From Janthinobacterium sp. J1-1 (lineage in GTDB: Bacteria > Pseudomonadota > Gammaproteobacteria > Burkholderiales > Burkholderiaceae_D), in contig NZ_CP132339.1 of the NCBI RefSeq assembly GCF_030944405.1, forward strand, positions 6,510,001 to 6,574,000: a stretch of DNA of 64,000 nucleotides. The letters are read 5' to 3'. The notes under the pieces are model-generated. The model did not search any database and was not told where the DNA came from. It saw only the letters and a program-made list of their open reading frames with translations. The position numbers were made by a program, and so were the translations under genes. Of the stretch, positions 45,912 to 55,581 are shown piece by piece. The stretch's first letter is position 1. Every line of letters starts with the position of its first letter.

Positions 45912-47327
45912 TTACAGCGAGTAGTACATGTCGAACTCGGCAGGATGCGTGGTCATGCGCATGCGCTGTACGTCCTGCATTTTCAGTTCCAGGTAGGCAT
46001 CGATCATCGAATCGCTGAACACGCCGCCACGGGTCAGGAACTCGCGGTCCTTGTCCAGTGCATCCAGGGCTTCTTCCAGCGAAGCGCAGACGGTAGGGAT
46101 CAGTGCATCTTCCTCAGGCGGCAGATGGTACAGATCTTTCGAGGCGGCTTCGCCCGGATGGATCTTGTTGGCAACACCGTCCAGGCCGGCCATCAGCAAC
46201 GCGGCGAAGCACAGGTATGGGTTGGCCAGTGGATCCGGGAAACGTGCTTCCACGCGGCGGCCTTTTGGATTGGCAACGTGTGGAATACGGATCGAAGCGG
46301 AACGGTTTTTCGCCGAGTACGCCAGTTTCACCGGTGCTTCGTAGCCTGGTACCAGGCGCTTGTACGAGTTGGTGCCCGGGTTGGTGATCGCGTTCAGTGC
46401 CTTGGCGTGCTTGATGATGCCGCCGATGTAGTACAGGGCGAAATCGGACAGGCCGGCATAGCCGTCGCCGGCGAACAGGTTCTTGCCATCTTTCCATACG
46501 GACTGGTGCACGTGCATGCCCGAACCGTTGTCGCCAACGATAGGTTTCGGCATGAAGGTGGCGGTCTTGCCGTAGCTGTGGGCCACGTTCCAGACCACGT
46601 ATTTCAGGTTCTGCGTCCAGTCGGCGCGCTCGACCAGGGTCGAGAACTTGGTGCCGATTTCATTCTGGCCGGCGCCAGCGACTTCATGGTGGTGCACTTC
46701 GACCGGGATGCCCAGCGATTCGAGAATCAGGCACATTTCCGAACGCATGTCCTGGAAGCTGTCCACTGGTGGCACCGGGAAGTAGCCGCCCTTGACGGTA
46801 GGACGGTGGCCGCTGTTGCCGCCTTCGATGTCCTTGCCGGTCGACCACGAACCTTCGTCCGAACCGATCTTGACGAAGCAGCCCGACATGTCGATCTTCC
46901 AGCGCACGCTGTCGAAGATGAAGAATTCCGGCTCAGGGCCGAAGTAGGCGGTGTCGCCCATGCCCGACGATTTCAGGTAGGCCTCGGCGCGTTTCGCGAT
47001 CGAGCGCGGGTCGCGGTCATAGCCCTTGCCATCCGACGGTTCGATCACGTCGCACTGCATGAACAGGGTGGTTTCTTCCATGAACGGGTCGATATTGGCG
47101 GTGCTTGGATCCGGCAGCAAAATCATGTCGGACGCTTCAATGCCCTTCCAGCCAGCGATCGAGGAGCCGTCAAAGGCGTGGCCCGATTCGAATTTGTCCA
47201 TGTCGAAGTGCGACACGGGCACCGTTACGTGCTGCTCTTTACCACGGGTGTCGGCAAAGCGGAAATCAACGAATTTGACTTCGTTCTCTTCTACCATCTT
47301 CAAGACTTCTGCGGCTGTCATTGCCAT
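45912..47327 (-). CDS. glnA: Glutamine synthetase, type I
   Basis: A 471-residue GlnA that forms glutamine from glutamate, ammonia and ATP. Landmarks are FDGSSIAGW (residues 52-60), [42 protein letters not shown] and [19 protein letters not shown]. The adenylylation site is present as Y400 in [11 protein letters not shown] (Tyr397 of the E. coli enzyme), matching the GlnE encoded at 19728. Regulation appears to be by NtrC and sigma54: see the promoter at 47427 and boxes at 47542-47626. A strong terminator follows. Confidence 0.98.
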   Translation of the reverse strand: MAMTAAEVLKMVEENEVKFVDFRFADTRGKEQHVTVPVSHFDMDKFESGHAFDGSSIAGWKGIEASDMILLPDPSTANIDPFMEETTLFMQCDVIEPSDGKGYDRDPRSIAKRAEAYLKSSGMGDTAYFGPEPEFFIFDSVRWKIDMSGCFVKIGSDEGSWSTGKDIEGGNSGHRPTVKGGYFPVPPVDSFQDMRSEMCLILESLGIPVEVHHHEVAGAGQNEIGTKFSTLVERADWTQNLKYVVWNVAHSYGKTATFMPKPIVGDNGSGMHVHQSVWKDGKNLFAGDGYAGLSDFALYYIGGIIKHAKALNAITNPGTNSYKRLVPGYEAPVKLAYSAKNRSASIRIPHVANPKGRRVEARFPDPLANPYLCFAALLMAGLDGVANKIHPGEAASKDLYHLPPEEDALIPTVCASLEEALDALDKDREFLTRGGVFSDSMIDAYLELKMQDVQRMRMTTHPAEFDMYYSL

Positions 47328-47426
47328 GCGTATCTCCTAAATGAATGTGGGGTGAGCCGACCTGAATGCGTCTGGGCTGATGATGCTAAGCAAAGATTGC
47401 GTGCCACCAAAACTCACAGGAATCAT

Positions 47427-47442
47427 AGCAGATTCCATGCCA
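47427..47442 (-). promoter_or_regulatory. Predicted sigma54 promoter of glnA
   Basis: On the minus strand TGGCATGGAATCTGCT fits the -24/-12 consensus TGGCACG-N4-TTGCW with two mismatches and exactly ten bases between GG and GC. A start near 47416 would leave about 90 untranslated bases before glnA. Confidence 0.65.
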
Positions 47443-47541
47443 GCTTTTAAGTCCCCAGGGCCGGCACGGGCAAACCATGGCTATCCCTGTGAAAGTTTGA
47501 TCGACGTTAATTTATCGACATGTATTGCGCTAAATCAAAAA

Positions 47542-47558
47542 TGCACTATGCAAGTGCG
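47542..47558. promoter_or_regulatory. NtrC-like box 1 upstream of glnA
   Basis: TGCACTATGCAAGTGCG fits the NtrC site TGCACC-N5-GGTGCA through GCAC-N7-GTGC. Its centre is about 134 bases upstream of the predicted sigma54 start, the usual enhancer distance. Confidence 0.6.
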
Positions 47559-47570
47559 AAAAACAAATAA

Positions 47571-47587
47571 TGCACCAATTTGTAGCG
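47571..47587. promoter_or_regulatory. NtrC-like box 2 (one good half-site)
   Basis: TGCACCAATTTGTAGCG has a perfect left half (TGCACC) and a degenerate right half, 29 bases from box 1. Confidence 0.45.
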
Positions 47588-47609
47588 TTTACAACGAAAA
47601 ATCTGAAAA

Positions 47610-47626
47610 TGCCCGATTCTGGTGCA
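47610..47626. promoter_or_regulatory. NtrC-like box 3
   Basis: TGCCCGATTCTGGTGCA has a perfect right half (GGTGCA) and a partial left half at the correct spacing. It ends 14 bases before the -35 element of the divergent rhodanese promoter. Confidence 0.5.
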
Positions 47627-47640
47627 GTACGCAGGGTCGT

Positions 47641-47668
47641 TTGCGGTGCGCGTCCGGCGCACTATAAT
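47641..47668 (+). promoter_or_regulatory. Predicted sigma70 promoter of the rhodanese gene
   Basis: TTGCGG (47641-47646) and a perfect TATAAT (47663-47668) are separated by 16 bases. The start codon lies 32 bases downstream of the -10 element. Confidence 0.65.
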
Positions 47669-47700
47669 CATTTCCACCATTCCCTTACCTGGAGCCTGTC

Positions 47701-48162
47701 ATGAGTACCCCCGCCGACATTCTGACTATTGCCCGCAGCCGCGCCAACGAGGGCACACCGTATGCCGGCGCCGTCACGCCGCAGGAAGCCTATGAGCTGC
47801 TGCAGCTCGACCCTGCCATCAAGCTGATCGACGTGCGCACCAATGCCGAGCGCGACTGGGTCGGCCGGGTCGATATCGCCGACACCCAGCACGGCGCGGT
47901 ACAGTGGGCCACCTATCCGGGCGGCGTGCCCAATCCCGACTTCGTGCGGCAACTGGCCAACCAGGCCGGCCAGGACGACATCTTGCTGTTCCTGTGCCGT
48001 TCAGGCGTGCGCTCGCGCCACGCGGCCAAGCTGGCCACCGAACACGGCTACCCCAACAGCTACGACATCCTGGAAGGCTTTGAAGGCGACAAGGACGCCG
48101 ATGGCCACCGCAAGGAAATCGGCGGCTGGTGCAAGGCCGGCCTGCCGTGGCTGGGCGCATAA
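47701..48162 (+). CDS. Rhodanese-like sulfurtransferase domain protein
   Basis: A 153-residue single-domain rhodanese without a signal peptide. The active-site loop CRSGVRS begins at C99, preceded by DDILLFL, and LIDVRTNAERDWVG is near residue 43. The C-terminus has the GFEGDKDADGHRKEIGGWCKAGLPW segment common in this subfamily. It probably carries persulfide sulfur to an unidentified acceptor. It is divergent from glnA, with its promoter next to the NtrC-like boxes. Confidence 0.92.
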   Translation: MSTPADILTIARSRANEGTPYAGAVTPQEAYELLQLDPAIKLIDVRTNAERDWVGRVDIADTQHGAVQWATYPGGVPNPDFVRQLANQAGQDDILLFLCRSGVRSRHAAKLATEHGYPNSYDILEGFEGDKDADGHRKEIGGWCKAGLPWLGA

Positions 48163-48262
48163 AGACACACGCTGTTTGACATGACAGGCCACGCGCCGGC
48201 CTGAGACCGGTTACAACCATCCATGGCCGTTTGCAAAAGCGGCGCAAATTCTCCTTGCGAAA

Positions 48263-48280
48263 TAGTACCTTATATAGTAC
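48263..48280. promoter_or_regulatory. Operator-like direct repeat before the toxin gene
   Basis: TAGTAC occurs twice, separated by CTTATA (TAGTAC at 48263 and 48275), with palindromic GTAC cores, 16 bases before the toxin start codon. Toxin-antitoxin pairs of this type are usually autorepressed at such a site. Confidence 0.45.
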
Positions 48281-48296
48281 AACGTAGAGGTGCGTC

Positions 48297-48644
48297 ATGG
48301 ATGCTTCCCACTTGCGGCAGATTAGCCTGCTGTTCTATGCGAACGGCAACGGCGGCGAACCGGTGCGCGACTGGCTCAAGAGCCTGCCCGCCCTTGAACG
48401 CCATGTGATCGGGCAAGACCTGATGCATGCACAGTGGCGCTGGCCGGTCGGCATGCCGCTGTGCCGGCACCTCGGCCAGGGATTGTGTGAAATTCGCAGC
48501 AGCCTGTCCGGCAACCGCATCGCCCGTGTATTGATCTGCCAGCATGGCGACTGCCTGGTGGCGCTGCACGGCTTTATCAAGAAAACCCGCACCACGCCCG
48601 ACGACGACCTGGCGCTGGCCCGCAAACGATTGAAGGAACTGTGA
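48297..48644 (+). CDS. HigB/RelE-type toxin (Gp49-like)
   Basis: A 115-residue protein of the RelE/HigB superfamily, Gp49-like (DUF891) branch. These are ribosome-dependent mRNA interferases. Typical segments are EPVRDWLKSLPALERHVIGQDL, CRHLGQGLCEIRSSLSGNRIARVLICQHGDCLVALHGFIKKTRTTP and the C-terminal DLALARKRLKEL. GAGG precedes the start by six bases. The toxin-first order with the XRE antitoxin gene overlapping its stop codon is that of higBA pairs. Confidence 0.85.
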   Translation: MDASHLRQISLLFYANGNGGEPVRDWLKSLPALERHVIGQDLMHAQWRWPVGMPLCRHLGQGLCEIRSSLSGNRIARVLICQHGDCLVALHGFIKKTRTTPDDDLALARKRLKEL

Positions 48645-48928
48645 TGAACCACGCGCATCCCCATCTGGGCAGCAGCCTCGACGACTTCCTGAAAGAAGAA
48701 GGCATCTTCGAGCAGACGCAGACCCAGGCCATCAAGGAAGTCATCGCCTGGCAATTGACGCAGGCGATGCAGGAGCAATCGCTGTCGAAAACCCGCATGG
48801 CGGCCATGCTGCAGACCAGCCGTTCGCAGCTCGACCGCTTGCTCGACCCCACCAGCGACGTGACCCTGTCCACGCTGGAGCGGGCCGCCACGCTGGTCGG
48901 ACGCAAGCTGTCGATTACTCTGGTATAG
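48644..48928 (+). CDS. HigA-type XRE-family antitoxin
   Basis: A 94-residue helix-turn-helix protein, the antitoxin and probable autorepressor of the preceding toxin. The DNA-binding part is near residues 43-75 ([27 protein letters not shown]). The ATG at 48644 overlaps the toxin stop codon by one base (TGATG), with AAGGA six bases upstream; the GTG three bases earlier is less likely. Its last 14 bases overlap the convergent TAXI-protein gene. Confidence 0.87.
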   Translation: MNHAHPHLGSSLDDFLKEEGIFEQTQTQAIKEVIAWQLTQAMQEQSLSKTRMAAMLQTSRSQLDRLLDPTSDVTLSTLERAATLVGRKLSITLV

Positions 48929-50282
48929 CCGCCACCGTCTGCTCGCCCATCAGGGTCAGGATACGCTTGCGCACGAAATTGATATGGCTGCGCAGGCCAT
49001 ACAAGCCATCGGCAAACGACAGCGGTATCGAGATCTGGTTGACCATTTCCTCGATCTCGTCGAGCCGTTGCAATTGCTCCGCATACACCTGCGCGCGGCG
49101 TGCTTCCGGCACATCTTCCAGCGCCTGCTCCACCGTGCGCAACTGCCCGTACCAGCGGTACACGCGCGAGCGGATGCGCCAGACATACAGCGGCGGCACC
49201 ACGCGCGACAGCGGCAATATCAGCGCACCGAGCGCCACCACCAGCACCCACATGCGGTCGAAGAAATTGGCCAGCCAGAAGCTCATGTAGCGCTGCAACA
49301 CCGGTGCGCCGTCCTTGTAGAATTTCAGCGCTTCCGGCGCCACCGGAATTTCCGTATAGCGCGCCGACGGAAACTGCCCCTGCTGCTGGAACCAGCCGGT
49401 GCCGCCATGGATGCTGGCTGCCGCCTGCACGAACAGGTCCACCAGCGCCGGATGCAGGTCCTCGCGCGCCACCAGCGTAGCGGTGGGCGCGATCAGATGA
49501 TAGTCCTGCGCCGGGATATTGCGCCCCAGGTCGACAATGCCGCGCGGCAGCACCACATGGGTCAGGAAGGGCAAACGCCGCGTATAGGCTTCCGCCTGGG
49601 AAAAGTCGAACAGACGGATGCCTGGTGTCTGCAACAGCATCTGGATCAGCGGCGCTTCCGGCGCCGAGCTGAACACCAGCCCATCGATACGTCCTTCCAG
49701 CAGTTCCACCGTGGCCGGCGTGTTTTGCAGCGCACCCACCGTCAGTTCGTTCGGCTCGACGCCATTGACGGCCAGCAACTGGCGAAACAGGCCCGGCACA
49801 CCCGTGCCTTCCGGCCCCAGGTTGATCTTCATCCCTTTAAGCTGCGTCAGCTCGGTGACCGCCTTGTCTTCGCGCAGGAACAGCCAGACCGGTTCCGTAA
49901 ACAGGCTGCCGAGGGAAATCAGGCCATGGCGCTCGGCGTCCGCATGTTCGGTCGAGCCGCTTTGCACGAAGGCGATGTCGGTCGTGCCGGCGTTCAGGCG
50001 CTGCAGGTTTTCCTGCGAGCCCAGCGAGGGCTGCAAGCTGACCTTGATGCCGTGCTTGGCCAGGGTGGCCGCGTACTGCTTGCCGAACTCTTCGTAGGCG
50101 CTGTTGTCCTGTCCGGTCGACAGCCTGACCTGGCGCGGCGGCGCCGGATCGACCAGCCAGTAGGCCAGCGCGCAGACGGCCGCGATCAGCAACAAGGTGG
50201 GGCCGGCGGTGGCGAGAAAGTCGCGTACGGAAAAACGGCTGAACGCGAGGATTTTGGACATATGGTGGCGCATGGGTTTCAT
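48915..50282 (-). CDS. Membrane-anchored TAXI-family solute-binding protein (orphan)
   Basis: A 455-residue protein. An N-terminal transmembrane helix ([16 protein letters not shown]) is followed by a TAXI-type periplasmic binding domain ([53 protein letters not shown]). A second hydrophobic helix follows near residue 350 ([16 protein letters not shown]), then a charged helical tail. Normal TAXI binding proteins are free or lipid-anchored and work with a TRAP permease. No permease gene is nearby and the tail would lie in the cytoplasm, so a sensing rather than transport role is possible. The start is weakly supported; internal ATGs exist. Confidence 0.85.
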   Translation of the reverse strand: MKPMRHHMSKILAFSRFSVRDFLATAGPTLLLIAAVCALAYWLVDPAPPRQVRLSTGQDNSAYEEFGKQYAATLAKHGIKVSLQPSLGSQENLQRLNAGTTDIAFVQSGSTEHADAERHGLISLGSLFTEPVWLFLREDKAVTELTQLKGMKINLGPEGTGVPGLFRQLLAVNGVEPNELTVGALQNTPATVELLEGRIDGLVFSSAPEAPLIQMLLQTPGIRLFDFSQAEAYTRRLPFLTHVVLPRGIVDLGRNIPAQDYHLIAPTATLVAREDLHPALVDLFVQAAASIHGGTGWFQQQGQFPSARYTEIPVAPEALKFYKDGAPVLQRYMSFWLANFFDRMWVLVVALGALILPLSRVVPPLYVWRIRSRVYRWYGQLRTVEQALEDVPEARRAQVYAEQLQRLDEIEEMVNQISIPLSFADGLYGLRSHINFVRKRILTLMGEQTVAAIPE

Positions 50283-50372
50283 GGGGGGCTACCTTGCCAA
50301 GAAATGGGCAACTATGCAAGCTGCTTTCGCCTGCGCTACATTAGCAGTCTTGCCACTCACACGGAGCCATGC

Positions 50373-50978
50373 ATGTTGAAAATCCTGGGAAAAGCCGCAT
50401 CGATCAATGTCCGCAAAGTATTGTGGACCTGCGAGGAACTGAATCTGCCGTATGAACGCGAGGACTGGGGCAGCGGCTTCAAGGCGACCAGCGAGCCGGC
50501 CTTCCTGGCGCTCAATCCCAACGCGATGGTGCCGGTGCTGGTCGATGACGAGCTGGTGCTGTGGGAATCGAACGCCATCTGCCGCTATCTGTGTGCGAAG
50601 GAAAGTCGCGAGGACCTGCTGCCGGCGGCACCACGCGCGCGCGCCGAGGTGGAAAAATGGATGGACTGGCAGATGGGCGAGCTGAACAACTCCTGGCGCT
50701 ATGCCTTCATGTCGCTGGTGCGGCACAGCCCCGCGCACCAGGATGCGGCGCTGCTGGCGGCCGGCATCGCCGGCTGGAACGCCATGATGGGTATCCTGGA
50801 ACAGCAGTTGCAGCGCACCGGTGCATACGTATGCGGCGAGCGCTTCACCTTGGCCGATATCGTGCTGGGCCTGTCCGTCAAGCGCTGGCGGATGGCGCCG
50901 CTGCAGCATCCCGATTATCCGGCAATCGCCGCCTACCATGCGCGCCTGGCGCACAAGACGGCGGCGTTTGCGGGCTAA
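50373..50978 (+). CDS. Glutathione S-transferase family protein
   Basis: A 201-residue GST with a thioredoxin-like N-terminal domain ([43 protein letters not shown] with the cis-proline and ES glutathione-binding motif) and a helical C-terminal domain ending in [17 protein letters not shown]. It would conjugate or reduce small molecules with glutathione; the substrate is not predictable. ATG 50373 has GGAG six bases upstream. Its stop codon overlaps that of the convergent penicillin-binding protein gene. Confidence 0.93.
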   Translation: MLKILGKAASINVRKVLWTCEELNLPYEREDWGSGFKATSEPAFLALNPNAMVPVLVDDELVLWESNAICRYLCAKESREDLLPAAPRARAEVEKWMDWQMGELNNSWRYAFMSLVRHSPAHQDAALLAAGIAGWNAMMGILEQQLQRTGAYVCGERFTLADIVLGLSVKRWRMAPLQHPDYPAIAAYHARLAHKTAAFAG

Positions 50979-53900
50979 TTGAACGACTGCTTGACCGGCA
51001 GTTTGTCTTCAGGTTTGTCTGCCTGATTGACCGGCGGCTTGTCTGCCTGCTTGACTGGCGGTTTCTCCGCCTGTTTGGCTGGCTGCTTGACTGGCGGTTT
51101 CTCCGCCTGTTTGATCGCCTGCTTGTCCACCGGCTTGGCCGCCGGTTTCTCCGCCTGTTTGACCGGCTGCTTGACCGGCGGTTTCTCCGCCTGCTTGGCT
51201 GGCTGCTTGACCGGCGGTTTGGCCGCCGGCGCCACCGGCTGTACGACCGGCGGTTTGACCACTGCATGGACCGGCGCGTCCGGGTCGATCAGCGGCATCA
51301 GGCTGGGCGCCAGCGAAACGAGCAACTGCACCGGCAAGGCGCTGGTGAAGTCGTAGTTTTTCGACTCCGGCCCGCGCACATAGGCTGTCATGCTGCCATA
51401 GAAACGCTCGCCGATATTGAAGACAAACGTGGCCGAGCGGTTCACATAGCGCGACTCGATCAGGCGGCCACCGGCGCCATACACGTCGAAGCGCTGGTCG
51501 CCGGTCCCCGTCTTGCCGCCGACCGGGATCGGCAGGCCGTCGGCGCCAACAAACGCGGTTTTCGCGCGCTTGGCGGTACCGTCCGAGCCCACCGCGCGGA
51601 TCGCCCTGGCCACCGCGCGCGCCACGTCCGGCGACAGCACCTGCTCGGCCTTGACATTGGCGGCGCGCTTGACCATGGTGTCATAAGGCGTGTTGGCGGC
51701 AAAGTGCATGGAGTCGATGCGCACGCTCGGTTTGCGCACGCCGTCATTGATGATAATGCCCATCAATTCGGCCAGCGAAGCGGGACGATCGGCCGAGGCG
51801 CCCAGGGTGGTGGCAAACGACGGCACCAGGGAATCGAAGGGATAGCCCATCTTTTTCCACTGGCGATGGATCTCCAGGAAGCCTTCAACCTCCAGCAAGT
51901 CGGCGATGCGGCGGTCCTGGGCATGCTTGCGGTGCGTATTGAACAGCCATTTGTACACTTCCTGGCGCTGCTTTTCGCTGGCCGCCACCATCTGCGACAA
52001 GGTCGCGCCCTCGTTCTGGCGCAGGAAAGCCACCATCCACAATTCCAGCGGATGCACATTGGCCAGGTAGCCGCGGTCGGCCAGAGACCAGTTTTCCATC
52101 GCATACTGATCGTACATCTTCGCCACGCGCTCGGGCGGCACTTCGTTCTGCGACGGCAGGTTGACGTTCAGGAAGTCGGCGAACTCGGCACGCGTGCCTT
52201 TCGGATTGATGGTGCGGTAGATATTGGCCAGGCGCACCGGTGTCGGCCGTATGCTGGCCAGCAACACTTTTTCCTGCTCGTCGACGCTCTTGCCGCGGTA
52301 CTTCTGGTAGAAGCGGTGCAGGAATTCGCGTCCTTCCTTGTCGGCAAAACGGCTCAGGTACTGGGCCCGGCGCGGATCGTCCGCGTCGGCCAGCAAGGAA
52401 GCCGAGGAATCGGGGCGCGAGAACATGTAATAGCGCGCCACGTCGCGCATCAGGCGCACGAACACCAGGTTGGTCGACTGTTGCAAGGCATGCTGCACCG
52501 TCATGATGCGGCTGTCGTCAAGCTTGGAGAAATTGCCGAAGTGATGCAGGCCGCCGCCCGTGAAGAAACCTTCGCCGGGGTTGCCCGAGTACTTGCGCTC
52601 CATCGCCGCTGCCAGCATGTCCGGCAGGTTGCGTGCTTCGCCCAACGGTTTTGACGACAGGTAAGCGATCCCCCACTGCGTCAGCATGTCCTTCGGATCG
52701 ACGGCGATTTTCGACAGTTCGGCCGCCGGCAATTCCCTGTAGCGCTGCTGCAGCTGGTCGACGATGTCGAGGTAGCTGACCAGCGTGCGCAGCTTGGCGG
52801 TGGAGCCGAGATCGAGCTTGGCGCCTTCGTTGATGTCGAGCGGCTGGTCGAAGTTATCGGTCTGCACGCGCAGCAGGTTGGCCTGGTCGCCTTTTTGCAG
52901 CAAGGTAAAGCTGTACACCACATTGGCCGGGTCGCCATTGCCCAGCATGCCCTTGCCGGTCAGGCCGGCCGCTTTCGCCACTGCCGGATCGCGCAATTCG
53001 CGCAGCACTTTCGTCACCGCATTTTGCGCCTGCGCATCGAGCGTGCTGACCACTTTCAAATCGAGACGGTCGAGGTTGTACAGGCGCGGGTCGCCCAGCA
53101 TGCCGGCCAGGTGATTGCGCACGGCATTCGAGGCCTTGCGCGTGACGAACGAGGTGGCCGCTTCGGACTGCACGCCGGACGCCGTCGACGGCCGCAATGG
53201 CTGGGCCATGGCGGCGTCGCGCAGCTGCGGCGTGATTACGCCGGCTTGCGCCAGCAGGCGCAAGTGGCTGTTGGTCAGCGCTTCGAGGTCGGCGCCGCCA
53301 GCCACCAGGTAATGCGAGGGACGGCGCTGCGCGATCAAGAGACTCAGCGCCTGCTTGTAGGCCAGCGCACTGCCCGGCTGGTCCAGTTTGGGATTGAGTT
53401 GCTGCTTGACCTCGTCGAAGTTGCGGCCATACCAGACCCACATGCCGTCGCCGATGCCGTTGACTTCGCCAAAGCCGCTTTTTGCCGACAGCGGCACGGT
53501 ATTGAGGTAATTGACGACGATCTTGCGCCGCACGGCCATGGTGTTTTCGCCATCCTGGTACGAGCGCAGGCTGGCCGACAGCATCTGGAACAGCTTGTCC
53601 TTCATGGAGCTGGTGCGGCCGTCTTCCGAATGGCGGTATTTTTCGATCTGCGTGGCCAGGGTGCTGCCGCCGCCGCCGCGATGGCCGCCGACCATGTTCA
53701 GGCCCTTGTCCAGCACGGCCTTGCTCAGGCGATCCCACTCGATGGCAGGATTGCGCTCGGGCGTGCCCGGGTCGAGCAATTCGCGGTTCTCGATGAACAG
53801 CAGGCTTTGCACCAGCGCCGGCGGCGCTTCGGCAAAGCCATTGAAGGCGCGCTCGGGGTAGACGGCCGAAAACAGCGGCGCGGCGCGCCAGTCGAGAATG

Positions 53901-54382
53901 GTCAGGCCGGCGCGGCTTTTTTCGTGATAGGTGGCGAACACGCCCATGTCGGCCAGTTCCACCATCTTCGGCGACATGCGCGCCTGCGCCGTGACGGTAT
54001 AGTCGCGCGCATTGAGCTTGCCGATAAAGTCGGGCAGGCTGGCGTAACCGAGCCGCTCGTCATAGGGTCCGTGCTGCGGATAACGTATCGCGCCGGCGGG
54101 GCTGGGGCCAGGCTCGACCTTGTAGGTCAGCTGGCGGCTCAGGCGGCTGAAAAATTCCGCCTGCAGTGCCGAGGTACGCACTTCGCGCACGACAAACCAG
54201 GCGATGCCGGCAATCAGGGCCAGCACGATCAGCAGGAAGATCGGCCACACGCGCGAACGGCGTTTCTTGCGCGGCGCGGCCGGCGGCGGCAGGTCGGCAC
54301 CGGCTGCGGTTGCCGGGATCGTTTCCGGATCGGATGGAGGCCGTACTTGCGCATGGGCCAGGTTGTCGCCTGTGTCTTTCAT
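50975..54382 (-). CDS. Penicillin-binding protein, bifunctional-type, with atypical glycosyltransferase and Lys/Pro-rich tail
   Basis: A 1,135-residue inner-membrane protein. One transmembrane helix is at residues 46-66. A GT51-like domain follows with [11 protein letters not shown] (198-206) and [15 protein letters not shown] (236-250). The transpeptidase domain has S527 in GSTAK, STN at 636-638 and KTG at 957-959. The transpeptidase triad is complete. In the GT51 part the usual ED of EDxxF is EN and GGSTITQQ is altered to GGSTLATQ, so glycosyltransferase activity is uncertain. The insert between STN and KTG is long. From about residue 1040 the chain is a low-complexity repeat of KPPVKQ / KQAEK units. 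A tail of this charge might bind peptidoglycan or envelope polymers. Single gene, convergent with the GST gene. Confidence 0.9.
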   Translation of the reverse strand: MKDTGDNLAHAQVRPPSDPETIPATAAGADLPPPAAPRKKRRSRVWPIFLLIVLALIAGIAWFVVREVRTSALQAEFFSRLSRQLTYKVEPGPSPAGAIRYPQHGPYDERLGYASLPDFIGKLNARDYTVTAQARMSPKMVELADMGVFATYHEKSRAGLTILDWRAAPLFSAVYPERAFNGFAEAPPALVQSLLFIENRELLDPGTPERNPAIEWDRLSKAVLDKGLNMVGGHRGGGGSTLATQIEKYRHSEDGRTSSMKDKLFQMLSASLRSYQDGENTMAVRRKIVVNYLNTVPLSAKSGFGEVNGIGDGMWVWYGRNFDEVKQQLNPKLDQPGSALAYKQALSLLIAQRRPSHYLVAGGADLEALTNSHLRLLAQAGVITPQLRDAAMAQPLRPSTASGVQSEAATSFVTRKASNAVRNHLAGMLGDPRLYNLDRLDLKVVSTLDAQAQNAVTKVLRELRDPAVAKAAGLTGKGMLGNGDPANVVYSFTLLQKGDQANLLRVQTDNFDQPLDINEGAKLDLGSTAKLRTLVSYLDIVDQLQQRYRELPAAELSKIAVDPKDMLTQWGIAYLSSKPLGEARNLPDMLAAAMERKYSGNPGEGFFTGGGLHHFGNFSKLDDSRIMTVQHALQQSTNLVFVRLMRDVARYYMFSRPDSSASLLADADDPRRAQYLSRFADKEGREFLHRFYQKYRGKSVDEQEKVLLASIRPTPVRLANIYRTINPKGTRAEFADFLNVNLPSQNEVPPERVAKMYDQYAMENWSLADRGYLANVHPLELWMVAFLRQNEGATLSQMVAASEKQRQEVYKWLFNTHRKHAQDRRIADLLEVEGFLEIHRQWKKMGYPFDSLVPSFATTLGASADRPASLAELMGIIINDGVRKPSVRIDSMHFAANTPYDTMVKRAANVKAEQVLSPDVARAVARAIRAVGSDGTAKRAKTAFVGADGLPIPVGGKTGTGDQRFDVYGAGGRLIESRYVNRSATFVFNIGERFYGSMTAYVRGPESKNYDFTSALPVQLLVSLAPSLMPLIDPDAPVHAVVKPPVVQPVAPAAKPPVKQPAKQAEKPPVKQPVKQAEKPAAKPVDKQAIKQAEKPPVKQPAKQAEKPPVKQADKPPVNQADKPEDKLPVKQSFN
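50985..51250. repeat. Degenerate tandem repeat coding for the Lys/Pro-rich tail
   Basis: Repeated units of about 18-36 bases (variants of TTGACTGGCGGTTTCTCCGCC and TTTGGCTGGCTGC) run through this stretch and encode [10 protein letters not shown] and AEK units in the penicillin-binding protein tail. Copy number may vary between strains. Confidence 0.8.
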
Positions 54383-54757
54383 GGGATGCTGGGGGTAGGT
54401 TGGGTAAGAGTGACGCGGATCAGGCGGCTACGGCAGATGCGGCCGGCGTGCTCTGCGCAAGATAAGACGGTGGCCAGGCGAGGCCGGTAACGATGCAGCT
54501 TGCTTGACATGATATCCAGACCGGTAAATCAACAATACGCCACAAAACGCCGCTTGCTTGGGTACGGTGGCGATGACGCGTAGTCCTGATCACCATTGCA
54601 CCACATCGGCATGGCAAGGATGGACGAGCGCGCACAAAAATCTTTCTACGCTGAAGATTTTCGCAAAAAAACAACGACCGGACTGTACGCTTGCATACAT
54701 AGCTGCAAGGCGGGCTGAACGCCGGCTGATGAAACGCCGGCGCCGGGCTGGCAGGGT
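54383..54757. other. Intergenic region
   Basis: About 375 bases between the start of the penicillin-binding protein gene and the stop of the CinA-like gene, both on minus. It should contain the promoter of the former. A GCCGGC repeat near 54721 could form a small hairpin, but it has no T run. I see no gene. Confidence 0.45.
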
Positions 54758-55543
54758 TCAGATGGCGTGGTATTCGGCTTGCATGGTGTCGAGCGCCGCG
54801 CGCATCTCGGCAAAGGCGGCCAGCGCCTGCGCCGGCTCGCCTTTCACGCCCAGTTCGATATGGCGGCGCGTCTGCGCGTCGCCCACGCTGGGCAGGCTGA
54901 ATACCTTGATCTGGGGATACTTCGCTTCCAGTTCCACCATCAGCGGCGTCAGCAAGGATTCGGCCGTTTCATACACCAGCAGCGCATGTTCCGCATGCGG
55001 CACCTGGTTGAACAGGTGGGCGTAATGCGTATCGAGCACCCATTCGATCATCGGCCACGACATGACGGGAAAACCGGGCACGAAATAATGCTCGCGCACG
55101 GCAAAGCCGGCAATCTTGTTGTACGGGTTCGGAATCAGCTCGGCGCCTTCGGCAAACTCGGCCATTTTCAAACGATGCAGGTTTTCCGGCGAGTCCAGGT
55201 CGACCGCCACGCCCGCTTCCGCGCCCATTTCCGTGATGCGCTGCTGGATGTTGCGCTTGCCTTGCGGATGCAATACCAGCGGCAGGCCCAGGGCGGTGGC
55301 CGCCGCCTGGCGCGTATGGTCGTCCGGGGTCGCGCCGATGCCGCCAAAGCACAGCACGATGTCGCCGCTGGCAAAAGTACGCTGGAGCAAGGCGACGATG
55401 CGCTCCGGCTCGTCACCCACATATTCCGCCCAGCTCAGCTGCAAGCCGCGCGCCTTGAGCAATTGCACCACTTTCGGGAAATGCTGGTCCGTGCGCTTGC
55501 CCGACAGGATTTCGTCGCCAATGATGATCAGTCCGATAGCCAT
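54758..55543 (-). CDS. Molybdopterin-binding (MoaB/CinA N-terminal-like) protein
   Basis: A 261-residue protein with the molybdopterin-binding fold of CinA's N-terminal domain: IGLIIIGDEILSGKRTDQHFPKVVQLLKARGLQL, GDIVLCFGGIGATPDDHTRQAAA and FVPGFPVMSWPMIEWVL. The C-terminal nicotinamide-nucleotide amidase domain of full CinA is absent, so a stand-alone family member. The catalytic role is not established. I chose ATG 55543, with AAGGGAG upstream; the longer frame runs into the EI24 gene. It lies 38 bases after that gene, likely co-transcribed. Confidence 0.88.
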   Translation of the reverse strand: MAIGLIIIGDEILSGKRTDQHFPKVVQLLKARGLQLSWAEYVGDEPERIVALLQRTFASGDIVLCFGGIGATPDDHTRQAAATALGLPLVLHPQGKRNIQQRITEMGAEAGVAVDLDSPENLHRLKMAEFAEGAELIPNPYNKIAGFAVREHYFVPGFPVMSWPMIEWVLDTHYAHLFNQVPHAEHALLVYETAESLLTPLMVELEAKYPQIKVFSLPSVGDAQTRRHIELGVKGEPAQALAAFAEMRAALDTMQAEYHAI

Positions 55544-55581
55544 GTCACTCCCTTGTTCGATTCGATATGATAATTGGTGTA

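Noticed and set aside
47389..47407. Second sigma54-like motif (TGGCACG ... TTTGCT on minus) closer to glnA
   Set aside because: The elements look good separately, but GG and GC are 12 bases apart instead of 10, which normally abolishes sigma54 promoter function. The site at 47427-47442 has the right spacing.
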